Assembly (NCBI RefSeq): GCF_910585425.1
Contig: NZ_CAJUCP010000012.1
Span: 9,700 to 73,699 of the forward strand
Length of the DNA: 64,000 nucleotides
Direction: 5' to 3'
Source of the DNA: an uncultured Acetatifactor sp.
GTDB lineage: Bacteria > Bacillota > Clostridia > Lachnospirales > Lachnospiraceae
This document shows positions 1 through 8,482 of this stretch, one piece after another; position 1 is the stretch's first letter, and each line of letters opens with the position of its first letter. The translations under genes were made by a program, and so were the position numbers. The notes under the pieces are model-generated. The model did no database searches. It was given only the letters and a program-made list of their open reading frames with translations, and was not told the origin of the DNA.

Positions 1-2
1 GA

Positions 3-788
3 GAGGACGGCCAGACAGATGCCGCCCAGGTCAGCGGCCAGGGGATTGCAGACAGTCAGGGATTTGACCAGAACGGTCAAAAGAACGGTTCCGGCGGCCA
101 GGCATCCGCTTCCGGGGAGCCCGATGCGGCCCACAAGGTCTACCTGACCTTCGACGACGGCCCCAGCGCCAATACGGATGAGATTCTGGACATCTTGGAC
201 AGGTACGGCGTGAAGGCCACCTTTTTCGTAGTGGGGAGGGAGGGCAGCCAGGCGGAGGACGCCCTGCGGCGGATTGTGGAGGAAGGGCATACTCTGGGGA
301 TGCATTCCTATACCCACGATTATGACCAGATATATGAATCTGTGGAGAGCTTCGCGGAGGATTTTGAGAAGGCCCGGGACTATCTCTACGAGGTCACCGG
401 GGTGGAGAGCACGGTCTACAGATTCCCGGGAGGGAGCTCCAATGCCGTCAGCCACATCGACATGCGGGAGTTCGCGGAATACCTGGACAGCCAGGAGATT
501 CGCTTCTTCGACTGGAACATCTCATCCGGGGACGGGGGGAGCTTCCTGGTTCCCGTGGAAATGCTGATAGAGAACTGCACCGCCACCATCAAAGACCACG
601 GCACCTCCGTCGTGCTGATGCATGACGGGACGGCGAAGTCCACCACGCTGGAGGCGCTGCCGGAGATCATCGAGACGATCCAGGCTATGGAGGACACAGT
701 GCTCCTGCCGATTACAGACGAGACTTCTGTAGTCCAGCATATACAGTGGAAGAGCGAAAGACAGGAAGCATCCGATTATAACAGGTAA
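3..788 (+). CDS. Polysaccharide deacetylase (NodB domain), 5' end outside window
   Basis: This is the C-terminal part of a carbohydrate esterase family 4 deacetylase, which removes N-acetyl (or O-acetyl) groups from peptidoglycan or other polymers outside the cell. The reading frame is open from base 3, so the true start lies upstream. A Gln/Gly/Ser-rich linker (about 45 residues) precedes the NodB domain. Visible motifs are TFDDGPS (catalytic and metal Asp), HSYTH (the metal His pair), RFPGGSS, and LMHDG near the end. The linker suggests a secreted or membrane-anchored enzyme whose anchor is outside the window. It lies 56 bp before pyrH on the same strand. The substrate cannot be told from sequence. 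Confidence 0.9.
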   Translation, partial: EDGQTDAAQVSGQGIADSQGFDQNGQKNGSGGQASASGEPDAAHKVYLTFDDGPSANTDEILDILDRYGVKATFFVVGREGSQAEDALRRIVEEGHTLGMHSYTHDYDQIYESVESFAEDFEKARDYLYEVTGVESTVYRFPGGSSNAVSHIDMREFAEYLDSQEIRFFDWNISSGDGGSFLVPVEMLIENCTATIKDHGTSVVLMHDGTAKSTTLEALPEIIETIQAMEDTVLLPITDETSVVQHIQWKSERQEASDYNR

Positions 789-844
789 CGACGGAAAATG
801 GGGAGACAGGCATATGTCTGCCAGATAGAGCAACGGGAAAGGAT

Positions 845-1549
845 GTGGTGACAACGCAGAGGATACTATTGAAACTGAGCGGGGAAGCCCTTGCGGGCCG
901 GAAGAAGACCGGATTTGACGAGGAGACGGTGAGAGGGGTGGCCCTGCAGGTAAAGGAGCTTGTGGACAGCGGCATACAGGTGGGCATCGTCATCGGCGGC
1001 GGCAATTTCTGGAGAGGCAGGACCAGCGAGAATATCGACCGCACCAAGGCGGATCAGATCGGGATGCTGGCCACGGTGATGAACTGCATTTACGTGTCGG
1101 AGATCTTCCGCTCCACGGGGATAGGGACCAACATCCTGACCCCCTTCGCATGCGGCTCCTTCACAGAGCTTTTTTCCAAGGACAGGGCAGTGGAATGCTT
1201 CTCGCAGGGGCGGGTGGTGTTCTTTGCGGGCGGCACGGGACATCCTTATTTTTCCACGGATACGGGCGTGGTGCTGCGGGCCATCGAGGTGGAGGCGGAT
1301 GTGATTCTGCTGGCCAAGTCCATCGACGGGGTGTACGATGACGATCCCGAGGTGAATCCGGAGGCGAAGAAATACAGCGAGGTGACCATCGACGAGGTCA
1401 TCGCGAAGAATCTCCATGTGGTGGACATGACCGCGTCCATCCTGGCGCGGGACAACAAGGTGCCCATGTGGGTTTTCGGGCTGAATGAGGAGAACAGCAT
1501 CGTGAATACCCTGAAAGGGAATTTCAACGGCACGAAAGTGTCGGTATAA
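845..1549 (+). CDS. pyrH: UMP kinase
   Basis: Uridylate kinase phosphorylates UMP to UDP with ATP in pyrimidine nucleotide synthesis in the cytosol. The 234-residue protein has the usual bacterial PyrH length. It shows the KLSGEAL nucleotide-binding start, the GGGNFWRG loop, and the DRTKADQIGMLATVMN segment typical of bacterial UMP kinases. The start is GTG at 845 or the next codon, GTG at 848, just behind a GGGAAAGG ribosome site. It heads a run of housekeeping genes with frr following 26 bp later, as in most bacteria. The usual upstream partners rpsB and tsf are not next to it; a polysaccharide deacetylase is there instead. Confidence 0.97.
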   Translation: MVTTQRILLKLSGEALAGRKKTGFDEETVRGVALQVKELVDSGIQVGIVIGGGNFWRGRTSENIDRTKADQIGMLATVMNCIYVSEIFRSTGIGTNILTPFACGSFTELFSKDRAVECFSQGRVVFFAGGTGHPYFSTDTGVVLRAIEVEADVILLAKSIDGVYDDDPEVNPEAKKYSEVTIDEVIAKNLHVVDMTASILARDNKVPMWVFGLNEENSIVNTLKGNFNGTKVSV

Positions 1550-1575
1550 AAGGCGAAGAAGGAGAGGACGAAAAT

Positions 1576-2127
1576 ATGGACAGCAGGCTACAGGCATACG
1601 AAGACAGGATGAAAAAGGCAATCGAGTTTCTGGAGGGGGACTACAACGGTATCCGCGCGGGCCGGGCGAATCCCCATATCCTGGACAAGCTGCGGGTGGA
1701 CTACTACGGCACGCCCACGCCCATCCAGCAGGTGGGCAATGTCACCGTGCCGGAAGCGCGGGTCATCCAGATAGCGCCCTGGGAGAAGTCTCTGATCAAA
1801 GCGATCGAGAAGGCCATCCTCACATCCGATATCGGCATCAACCCGTCCAATGACGGCAGCGTGATCCGCCTGGTATTCCCGGAGCTGACAGAGGAGCGCA
1901 GAAAGGACCTGGCGAAGGATGTCAGGAAGAAGGCGGAGGAGAGCAAGGTGGCCATCCGCAATATCCGCAGGGACGGCAACGATGCGCTGAAGAAGCTGGG
2001 CAAGGCCGACACCTCCGAGGACGAGGTGAAGCAGTTGGAGGATCAGCTCCAGAAGCTGACGGACAAGTATATCAAGGAAGTGGATGCCCTGATGGAGAAG
2101 AAGTCCAAGGAGATCATGACCGTTTAG
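1576..2127 (+). CDS. frr: Ribosome recycling factor
   Basis: Ribosome recycling factor works with EF-G to split post-termination ribosomes. The 183 residues match the family length of about 185. The conserved GIRAGRANPHILDKL segment is near the N terminus, and the ERRKDLAKDVRKKAEE and AIRNIRRDGND stretches form the three-helix-bundle arms. A ribosome site (AGGAGAGG) sits about 8 bp before the ATG. The gene follows pyrH by 26 bp and is probably cotranscribed with it. The next gene, uppS, is 154 bp downstream. Nothing is unusual about the protein. Confidence 0.97.
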   Translation: MDSRLQAYEDRMKKAIEFLEGDYNGIRAGRANPHILDKLRVDYYGTPTPIQQVGNVTVPEARVIQIAPWEKSLIKAIEKAILTSDIGINPSNDGSVIRLVFPELTEERRKDLAKDVRKKAEESKVAIRNIRRDGNDALKKLGKADTSEDEVKQLEDQLQKLTDKYIKEVDALMEKKSKEIMTV

Positions 2128-2281
2128 CGGGCGGCTTTCGGGAAAAGGAATATATGCGGGGGAGCGGAAGAGGACATCTGTTCCCCCTTGCTTTATTGCA
2201 GATGCAAATCCGGATAGAAAATAACGGTTTGCCGGTTTCCGGCGGGCCTGCGGGCTGACGGACGGGCAGATAGGAGCGGAA

Positions 2282-3001
2282 ATGGGCGAAGAACTGAGAA
2301 TGCCGCGGCATGTGGCGATTATTTTGGACGGGAACGGCAGATGGGCCAGGGCCAAGGGGATGCCCCGCAACTACGGCCATGTCCAGGGGGCGAAGACCGT
2401 GGAGACCATCTGTGAGGAGGCCTACCGGATGGGAATCCAGTACCTGACCGTGTACGCTTTCTCCACGGAGAACTGGAACCGGCCCCGGGACGAGGTGGAC
2501 GCGCTGATGAAGCTTCTGCGGGGCTATATGAAGACCTGTCTGAAGACCGCGGAGAAGAACCGCATGTGCGTCAGGGTGCTGGGGGAGAAGTCGCGGCTGG
2601 ACGCGGACATCCGGAGCAGGATCGCGGAGCTGGAGGAGGCCACGAAATCCAATGACGGCCTGCACTTCCAGATAGCCATCAACTACGGGGGCAGGGACGA
2701 GATCGTCAGGGCCGCCAGGCGGATGGCGGAGGCGGTGGCCGAAGGGCGGCTGCGGCCGGAGGAGATTACCCAGGAGACGATGGGCGGCTATCTGGATACG
2801 GCGGGGATACCGGAGCCCGATCTCCTGATCCGCACCTGCAACGAGCAGCGGATCTCCAATTTCCTGCTGTGGCAGCTCGCCTATACGGAATTTTATTTCA
2901 CGCCGGTTCTGTGGCCGGATTTCACGAAAGAAGAATTGATAAAAGCCGTGGAGGCATATAATCATAGAGACAGGAAGTTCGGCGGGCTGAAAGAGAGATG
3001 A
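2282..3001 (+). CDS. uppS: Isoprenyl transferase (undecaprenyl diphosphate synthase)
   Basis: This cis-prenyltransferase condenses isopentenyl diphosphates onto farnesyl diphosphate to make the C55 carrier lipid for peptidoglycan and other wall polymers. The 239-residue protein has the signature HVAIILDGNGRWA with the catalytic Asp at residue 16. It also has the TVYAFSTENWNRP segment and the C-terminal PEPDLLIRTCNEQRISNFLLWQ block. NEQRISNF replaces the more usual GE-type start of that block but keeps the Arg and Ser used for substrate binding. GGAGCGGAA precedes the ATG. It sits between frr and cdsA, the common bacterial order. Confidence 0.96.
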   Translation: MGEELRMPRHVAIILDGNGRWARAKGMPRNYGHVQGAKTVETICEEAYRMGIQYLTVYAFSTENWNRPRDEVDALMKLLRGYMKTCLKTAEKNRMCVRVLGEKSRLDADIRSRIAELEEATKSNDGLHFQIAINYGGRDEIVRAARRMAEAVAEGRLRPEEITQETMGGYLDTAGIPEPDLLIRTCNEQRISNFLLWQLAYTEFYFTPVLWPDFTKEELIKAVEAYNHRDRKFGGLKER

Positions 3002-3065
3002 GAGGGGCCTCCAGGCTGCGAAGCCCGGGCAGCAGACAGCCGGACAGGGATAGGGGGATGAACGT

Positions 3066-3899
3066 ATGTTTGTGACCAGATTGGCGAGCGGAGTGGTGTT
3101 GCTGATCATCGCGATTGGCTCCATGAGCTATGGGGGATGGGCGCTTGCGGCGATTCTGTGCGGCGTCTCGCTGGTGGGCTTCCGGGAGCTGACGAAGGCG
3201 CTGGGGTGCGCCGGAGGCGGTAAGGGGAGCGGCGCCGCCGCGCCGGGTGGGCTGGAATGGGTCGGGATGGCGGGAATCCTGGCGTATTATCTGTTGCTGT
3301 ACCTCTCGGCGGGGGATACCTTTCTGCTGATGTGCATCGTGGGGACATTCCTGGCAGAGATGTTCGTCTATGTGCTGGCCTTTCCCCGATACAACGCGGG
3401 GCAGACCATGGCGGCGGTGTTCTCCTTCCTCTACGCGCCTGTGCTCCTGTCCTTCGTCTACCAGACCAGGATGGCGCCCCAGGGCATCTATATGGTGTGG
3501 ATGATCCTGATCAGCTCCTGGGGGTGCGACACCTGTGCCTACGCGGTGGGGAAGCTCATCGGCAGGAAGAAGATATTCCCCGTCCTGAGCCCCAAGAAGT
3601 CTCTGGAGGGCTGCATCGGCGGCGTGCTGGGGACGGCGCTGATCGGATGGCTGTACGGGTACTTCTTCGTGGAGAAGGCATTCCCGGACAGGCGCGTCGC
3701 CTGGGCGATTGCGGCGATCTGCGGCGCGGGGGCAGTGATGAGCATGGTGGGGGATCTGGCGGCCTCCGCGATCAAGCGCAACCATGACATCAAGGACTAC
3801 GGCAAGCTGATACCGGGACATGGCGGGATCATGGACAGGTTCGACAGCATGATCGTGACCGCGCCAATGACCTACTTTTTGACGATACTGCTGCTATAG
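3066..3899 (+). CDS. cdsA: Phosphatidate cytidylyltransferase
   Basis: CDP-diacylglycerol synthase activates phosphatidic acid with CTP for phospholipid synthesis in the cytoplasmic membrane. The 277-residue polytopic protein carries the CdsA signature near its C terminus: the SMVGDLAASAIKR stretch followed by KDYGKLIPGHGGIMDRFDS. Multiple hydrophobic segments occupy the rest. A short Gly/Ala-rich loop (about residues 48-60) lies between early membrane helices. A GGGGGA site precedes the ATG by about 9 bp. It is in the uppS-cdsA-dxr-rseP order typical of Firmicutes. A 269-bp gap separates it from dxr. Confidence 0.95.
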   Translation: MFVTRLASGVVLLIIAIGSMSYGGWALAAILCGVSLVGFRELTKALGCAGGGKGSGAAAPGGLEWVGMAGILAYYLLLYLSAGDTFLLMCIVGTFLAEMFVYVLAFPRYNAGQTMAAVFSFLYAPVLLSFVYQTRMAPQGIYMVWMILISSWGCDTCAYAVGKLIGRKKIFPVLSPKKSLEGCIGGVLGTALIGWLYGYFFVEKAFPDRRVAWAIAAICGAGAVMSMVGDLAASAIKRNHDIKDYGKLIPGHGGIMDRFDSMIVTAPMTYFLTILLL

Positions 3900-4168
3900 G
3901 GCTGAGGTGCGGGCGGGGATTCCGGATTTTGGCCCGGCTGAGCCAGCCAAATGGCAGCGGGACAGAGCCTGCGCGCTTTACGCCGGGGAAGGCGCAGGGG
4001 GCATCGCGTGCGCAAGGGAGAGATATGGCGGCAGGGGATGGATGCCATGGCCAGGCTCCGGGGCAGGGTGCGGCCTGTGGCGGCATGACCTATAAGCCCG
4101 GTGACAGAGTGTGTGGTAAAACGAATCAAAAATAACGATATTGCGACAGAATTTCAGAAAGGCACAGG
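3900..4168 (+). other. Intergenic gap between cdsA and dxr
   Basis: This 269-bp stretch breaks an otherwise compact operon. Short open frames exist, but none has a convincing ribosome site or recognisable product. No clear promoter or terminator hairpin was seen. The last 60 bp are AT-richer than the rest. Confidence 0.5.
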
Positions 4169-5365
4169 ATGACGATGAAAAAGATAGCAATACTGGGTTC
4201 TACCGGCTCTATCGGCACCCAGACGCTGGAGATCGTGCGCCGGAACCGGGGGCTGCAGGTGGTGGCGCTGGCGGCGGGCAGCAGCGTGGAGAAGATGGAG
4301 GCCCAGATCAGGGAGTTCCGCCCGATGAAGGCGTGCATGTGGTCGGAGGAAGCGGCAGCGGACCTGCGGGCCCGGGTGGCGGATCTGGACGTGGAAGTCC
4401 TGGCTGGCATGGAGGGGCTTCTGGAAATTGCGGTTTTGCCGGAAAGCCAGGTATTGGTTACGGCCATTGTGGGGATGATTGGTATCAGGCCCACCATCGC
4501 GGCCATCCAGGCGGGAAAGGACATCGCCCTGGCCAACAAGGAGACTCTGGTCACAGCCGGGCATATCATCATGCCCCTGGCCCAGCGGTGCGGCGTGGCC
4601 ATCCTGCCTGTGGACAGCGAGCACAGCGCCATCTTCCAGTCCCTGAACGGAGAGGTGGCGGACAGGAGCGGGCAGCGGGCCGGACTGTATGAAAAGGCGG
4701 GCATCGAGAAGATACTGCTGACCGCCTCCGGAGGCCCTTTCCGGGGGAGGACAAGGGAGCAGCTGCGGGATATGCGGGCGGCGGATGCCCTGAAGCACCC
4801 CAACTGGTCCATGGGGCCCAAGGTCACCATCGACTCCTCCACCCTGGTGAACAAGGGGCTGGAGGTCATGGAGGCGAAATGGCTCTTCGGCGTGGAGCTG
4901 GACCGGATTCAGGTGGTGATCCATCCCCAGAGCATCATCCACTCGGCGGTACAGTATGTGGACGGCGCGATCATCGCCCAGATGGGGGCGCCGGACATGA
5001 AGCTGCCCATCCAGTATGCCCTTTTCTATCCGGAGAGGCGGCCCATGGAGGGCCAGCGGGTAGACCTGTTCGGGCTGGGGCAGCTCACCTTTGAAAAGCC
5101 GGACACGGACACCTTCCCGGGCCTCGCCCTGGCCTATCGGGCGGCGGAGGCGGGGGGCAGCATGCCCACGGTGTACAACGCGGCCAACGAGAAGGCGGTG
5201 GAGCTGTTCCTGAAGGGGGAACTGTCTTACCTGGGGATAGCGGAGCTGATAGAGGAGGCCATGGGGAGGCATAAGGTGATCCCGGATCCCACCGTGGAGG
5301 AAATCCTGGAGACAGAGCAGGAGACATACGCCTGCGTCATGGAAGGGAAACGGAAGCCGGGCTGA
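4169..5365 (+). CDS. dxr: 1-deoxy-D-xylulose-5-phosphate reductoisomerase
   Basis: DXR converts 1-deoxy-D-xylulose 5-phosphate to 2-C-methyl-D-erythritol 4-phosphate with NADPH and a divalent metal. It is the committed step of the MEP isoprenoid pathway and feeds the uppS reaction upstream. The 398-residue protein shows the NADPH loop GSTGSIG at its N terminus, the NKETLVTAG segment, DSEHSAIFQ with metal ligands, ASGGPFRG, and the WSMGPKVTIDSSTLVNKGLE block. The start is ATG 4169; an in-frame ATG lies two codons later, and the choice between them is uncertain. It is followed by rseP after 49 bp. Confidence 0.96.
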   Translation: MTMKKIAILGSTGSIGTQTLEIVRRNRGLQVVALAAGSSVEKMEAQIREFRPMKACMWSEEAAADLRARVADLDVEVLAGMEGLLEIAVLPESQVLVTAIVGMIGIRPTIAAIQAGKDIALANKETLVTAGHIIMPLAQRCGVAILPVDSEHSAIFQSLNGEVADRSGQRAGLYEKAGIEKILLTASGGPFRGRTREQLRDMRAADALKHPNWSMGPKVTIDSSTLVNKGLEVMEAKWLFGVELDRIQVVIHPQSIIHSAVQYVDGAIIAQMGAPDMKLPIQYALFYPERRPMEGQRVDLFGLGQLTFEKPDTDTFPGLALAYRAAEAGGSMPTVYNAANEKAVELFLKGELSYLGIAELIEEAMGRHKVIPDPTVEEILETEQETYACVMEGKRKPG

Positions 5366-5414
5366 GGGCGGCCCGGGACAAAAAGAGGTATGGTTAGGAA
5401 GGATTGACAGATAA

Positions 5415-6482
5415 ATGATGACTTTGATATTGTTCATTGTGATATTCGGGGTGGTGGTGATCGCCCATGAATTCGGGCATTTCCTGTTGGCCAAGGCAAA
5501 CGGCATCCATGTGGTGGAGTTCGCGGTAGGCATGGGGCCCACCCTTGCAGCCTTTCACAAGAAAGGGACGAAATATTCGCTGAAGCTGTTCCCCATCGGC
5601 GGCGCGTGCATGTTCGAGGGGGAGGACGGGCTGATGACGAAGGAGGGGGAGGACAGCGAAGGGTCTTTCCTGAACGCCAGCGTCTGGGGCAGGATCTCCA
5701 CGATCGTGGCAGGGCCGTTCTTCAACTTCATCCTGGCGTTCATCATCGCCTTCATCATGGTGAACATGAAGGACATCATCGCCATACGCGACCCCATCGC
5801 CACCCAGGTGGCGGAGGGAGGCGGCGCGGAGGCGGCAGGCCTTCAGGATGGCGACCGCATCATCTCCATCGATGGGGAGAAGCTCTACCTGTACCAGGAG
5901 ATTTCCCTCTATATGCAGGCGTCCTATTCGGGCGGCGATGTGGAGGTGGTCTATGAGCGGGACGGCCAGCGGCACACGGCCATGGTGACGCCCCAGTACG
6001 ATGAAGCGTCAGGAATCTATCTGCTGGGCGTCATGAATGCGGACTTCCGGGAGCTGAAGGGGATAGAGACGATTAAGTACGCCTGGTATGAGATGCGGTA
6101 TTCCGTGAAGGCCACCTACAAGAGCCTGGGGATGATATTCCGGGGCCGGGTGAGCCGCCAGGACGTGGCGGGGCCCGTGGGCATCGCGGTGAACGTGGTG
6201 GGCAAGACCTACGATACGGCCAAGGAGTACGGCTGGCAGAGCGTGCTCCTGAGCATGCTGAACATCACGCTGATGCTGTCGGTGAACCTGGGGATCCTGA
6301 ATCTCCTGCCCATACCTGCGCTGGACGGCGGAAGGCTGGTGTTCCTGCTGGTGGAGGTCATCCGGGGGAAGCCTGTCCCGCCGGAGAAGGAGGGCATGGT
6401 CCATTTCGTGGGGCTGATGTTCTTCATGGTGCTGATGGTGTTCATCTTCTTCAACGACCTGTCGAATATCTTTATGAAATGA
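5415..6482 (+). CDS. rseP: RIP metalloprotease RseP (site-2 protease)
   Basis: This intramembrane zinc protease cleaves transmembrane segments of anti-sigma factors and signal-peptide remnants. The 355-residue protein has the zinc motif HEFGH at residues 18-22 in the first membrane helix. A central PDZ-like domain lies at about residues 130-200 (AAGLQDGDRIISIDG). The C-terminal NLLPIPALDGGRL motif supplies the third metal ligand. It is the last gene of the pyrH-rseP run and follows dxr closely. Its own substrates are not visible in this window. Confidence 0.95.
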   Translation: MMTLILFIVIFGVVVIAHEFGHFLLAKANGIHVVEFAVGMGPTLAAFHKKGTKYSLKLFPIGGACMFEGEDGLMTKEGEDSEGSFLNASVWGRISTIVAGPFFNFILAFIIAFIMVNMKDIIAIRDPIATQVAEGGGAEAAGLQDGDRIISIDGEKLYLYQEISLYMQASYSGGDVEVVYERDGQRHTAMVTPQYDEASGIYLLGVMNADFRELKGIETIKYAWYEMRYSVKATYKSLGMIFRGRVSRQDVAGPVGIAVNVVGKTYDTAKEYGWQSVLLSMLNITLMLSVNLGILNLLPIPALDGGRLVFLLVEVIRGKPVPPEKEGMVHFVGLMFFMVLMVFIFFNDLSNIFMK

Positions 6483-6816
6483 CAGGGCATTCCTGAATTT
6501 CGCGGATTCTTTCGGAATGAACGCTTTTCTTCATTAATAAAACGGCACAGGCCAGGAAAGGGTATCGGCGTCGGGAGATGCGGGCCTTTTCCGGCCGGGC
6601 TGGAATCTTTTATGACATGTATGGCTGTTTCTGACCCATTATCGGGTGTTCTTTTCAAGTAAATGAATTAAGTGAATTGAGTAAATTGAATCAAGTAAAT
6701 TGAATTATGTGAATTGAATTAAGTGAATTAAGTCGATTGCGTGGATTGAGCGAACCGCACAAATTGAGCGGATCGCTGTCAGGAAAATGCGGGCTGGCGG
6801 AAAGGGGGCTTGCAGG
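6483..6816 (+). other. Intergenic region with degenerate AT-rich repeat
   Basis: This is a 334-bp gap between rseP and the kinase-like gene. Its second half, about 6655-6770, is built of imperfect copies of a short motif resembling AAGTGAATTGAATT with 9-14 bp spacing. It becomes more GC-rich and decays toward the next gene. No terminator with a clear U-tract was found. Confidence 0.6.
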
Positions 6817-7764
6817 ATGGACTATGAGAGACTGCAGCGCGGCGGCAGAGAACGGTATCTGGACAGGGCGGTGCTGGCCGGCCGGGGGTACGTCCGCCAT
6901 GGGTTGCTGGGGCAGGGGACGTATTCGGACGTATACTGCATAGAGGATGGGGCGGACGGCAGAAGGTACGTCTGCAAAGTCAGTTGGAGGGCGGAGATGC
7001 TGGAGCGGGAGGCACAGGTGCTGAAGGAAGTGCGGCATCCGCTGTATCCGAAATTCGCTGCATTCTGGAGGGCGGCGGGCCTGGGGATACTGCTGCGGGA
7101 GTATGTGTCCGGCCGCAGCCTGGAGGAGATGCTGGGCAGGAGGCATTTCTCGGCGGCACAGACGATCCGGGCAGGGCTGGAGCTGGCGGCAGGGCTTATG
7201 TACCTCCATGGGCTGGGGGAGGGGCTTCTGTTCAGGGACGTGAAGCCGGGCAATATAATCGTGGGGCAGGACGGCGGGCTGAAGCTGATCGACCTGGGAT
7301 GCGTATGCCCACTGGGGGCGGAGGTGGCCTCCCGGGCCGGTTCCCCGGGCTTCGCCGCCCCGGAACAGCTCCGGGACGGGGGCGTTCTGTCCGCGTCCTG
7401 CGATGTGTATGGACTGGGGAAGACTCTGGAGGCCATGCTGGGGGATGGCCGGGCCAGGGGAGGCGGAGCCGGAAGGCCAGGCAGCGGTAGGCTGCGGGAG
7501 AGTCTGCTTCGGGCCGGGAAAAGCGGGCCGGGCACAGGCCGGGCCGGGAGAGGATGGGGGATACGGAGAGGGCCGTGGCCGGACAGAGGGGCGTGCCGGA
7601 TTGGAGAGCGGGAACGGGAAAGGAAGCTGCGGCGCATCCTGGCGGCCTGTACGGAGGAGGAGCCGGGGGAGCGCATGGGGGATATGGGAGCGCTTATGGA
7701 AGAGCTGCTGAAGCTTTCCGTGTGGGCATGTCCGGGGAGGCTCAAATCGCCCTCATCACGATAA
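6817..7764 (+). CDS. Serine/threonine protein kinase-like protein
   Basis: This is a small Hanks-type kinase without a visible membrane anchor or sensor domain. Residues 30-40 form a Gly-rich loop (LLGQGTYSDVY). Lys54 sits in VCK as the ATP lysine. The catalytic loop is FRDVKPGNII (Asp141, Asn146), with Phe in place of the usual His or Tyr. The metal motif is DLG (Asp159) instead of DFG. All acidic and basic catalytic residues are kept, so activity is plausible. A Gly/Arg-rich low-complexity stretch of about 70 residues interrupts the C lobe. The start at 6817 has an AAAGGGGG site; an in-frame ATG at 6787 lacks one. Its 3' end overlaps the convergent MgtC-like gene by 23 bp. Confidence 0.75.
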   Translation: MDYERLQRGGRERYLDRAVLAGRGYVRHGLLGQGTYSDVYCIEDGADGRRYVCKVSWRAEMLEREAQVLKEVRHPLYPKFAAFWRAAGLGILLREYVSGRSLEEMLGRRHFSAAQTIRAGLELAAGLMYLHGLGEGLLFRDVKPGNIIVGQDGGLKLIDLGCVCPLGAEVASRAGSPGFAAPEQLRDGGVLSASCDVYGLGKTLEAMLGDGRARGGGAGRPGSGRLRESLLRAGKSGPGTGRAGRGWGIRRGPWPDRGACRIGERERERKLRRILAACTEEEPGERMGDMGALMEELLKLSVWACPGRLKSPSSR

Positions 7765-8458
7765 TCCCGTCCAGGCTCCCATAGGTCTCCACGATATGGG
7801 CATGCTCGGTGGGCTCCGCAAAGTGCAGGGTCATGGTGACGGAGATGGCGGCGTCCTTGTCCGTGGGATTCGACCGGGTCATCTCCAGATTGCTGACGGT
7901 GCAGTGGTTGCTGCCTGCGAAGGCCACGAATGCGCTCAGGTCGCTTACCTTCGTGAACTCTACGTAGATGGAGACGGTCTTGGCGTGGGTCAGGAGCCGC
8001 CTGTCTACGAAGCGCAGGATCTGGATGGAGACCCAGAGGGCGGCGAAGCAGATCAGTGCTCCCGAGTAGAAGCCCGCGCCCAAAGCCAGGCCCATGCAGG
8101 CCACGGCCCAGAGCCCGGCGGCAGTGGTCAGCCCCTTCACCTGGTTCTGCCTGGTGACCAAAATGGTGCCTGCCCCCAGGAAGCTGATGCCGCTGACCAC
8201 CTGGGCCCCGATGCGGCTGGCATCTGCAGCCCCTGTGATATCCGTGACATAGATGCCCACCATCATGGACAGGGCGGAGCCCAGGCAGACCACCATGTAA
8301 GTCCGAAAGCCCGCGGGAAGGTGCTTCTTCTCCCGCCCATAGCCCAGTATGCCGCCCAGCAGCATGGCCAGGAAGAGCCGGACGAAGGCGGAGAGGAAGT
8401 TGAGGTCGTACAGCATCATGTACAGCTCATGCAGCGTCTGATATACTTCATGTTTCAT
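7742..8458 (-). CDS. MgtC/SapB family membrane protein
   Basis: This 238-residue membrane protein belongs to the MgtC/SapB/SrpB/YhiD family. Relatives are linked to magnesium limitation, acid tolerance and control of ATP synthase, but the role of this copy is unknown. The N-terminal half holds the family core, with GGILGYGREKKHLPAG, GLRTY-like FRTYMVV, and the GAQVVSGISFLGAGTI signature, across four or so membrane helices. The C-terminal 75 residues look like a soluble ACT-like domain (TVSIYVEFTKVSDL). It starts 24 bp after the AAA-ATPase/DUF1703 gene on the same strand, so it may share that transcript. Confidence 0.85.
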   Translation of the reverse strand: MKHEVYQTLHELYMMLYDLNFLSAFVRLFLAMLLGGILGYGREKKHLPAGFRTYMVVCLGSALSMMVGIYVTDITGAADASRIGAQVVSGISFLGAGTILVTRQNQVKGLTTAAGLWAVACMGLALGAGFYSGALICFAALWVSIQILRFVDRRLLTHAKTVSIYVEFTKVSDLSAFVAFAGSNHCTVSNLEMTRSNPTDKDAAISVTMTLHFAEPTEHAHIVETYGSLDGIIVMRAI

Positions 8459-8482
8459 TCGTGTCCCTCCCAGGCCTGTCTT

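Noticed and set aside
3929..4135. 68-codon open frame between cdsA and dxr.
   Set aside because: Composition is low-complexity, no ribosome site is convincing and no family is recognised.
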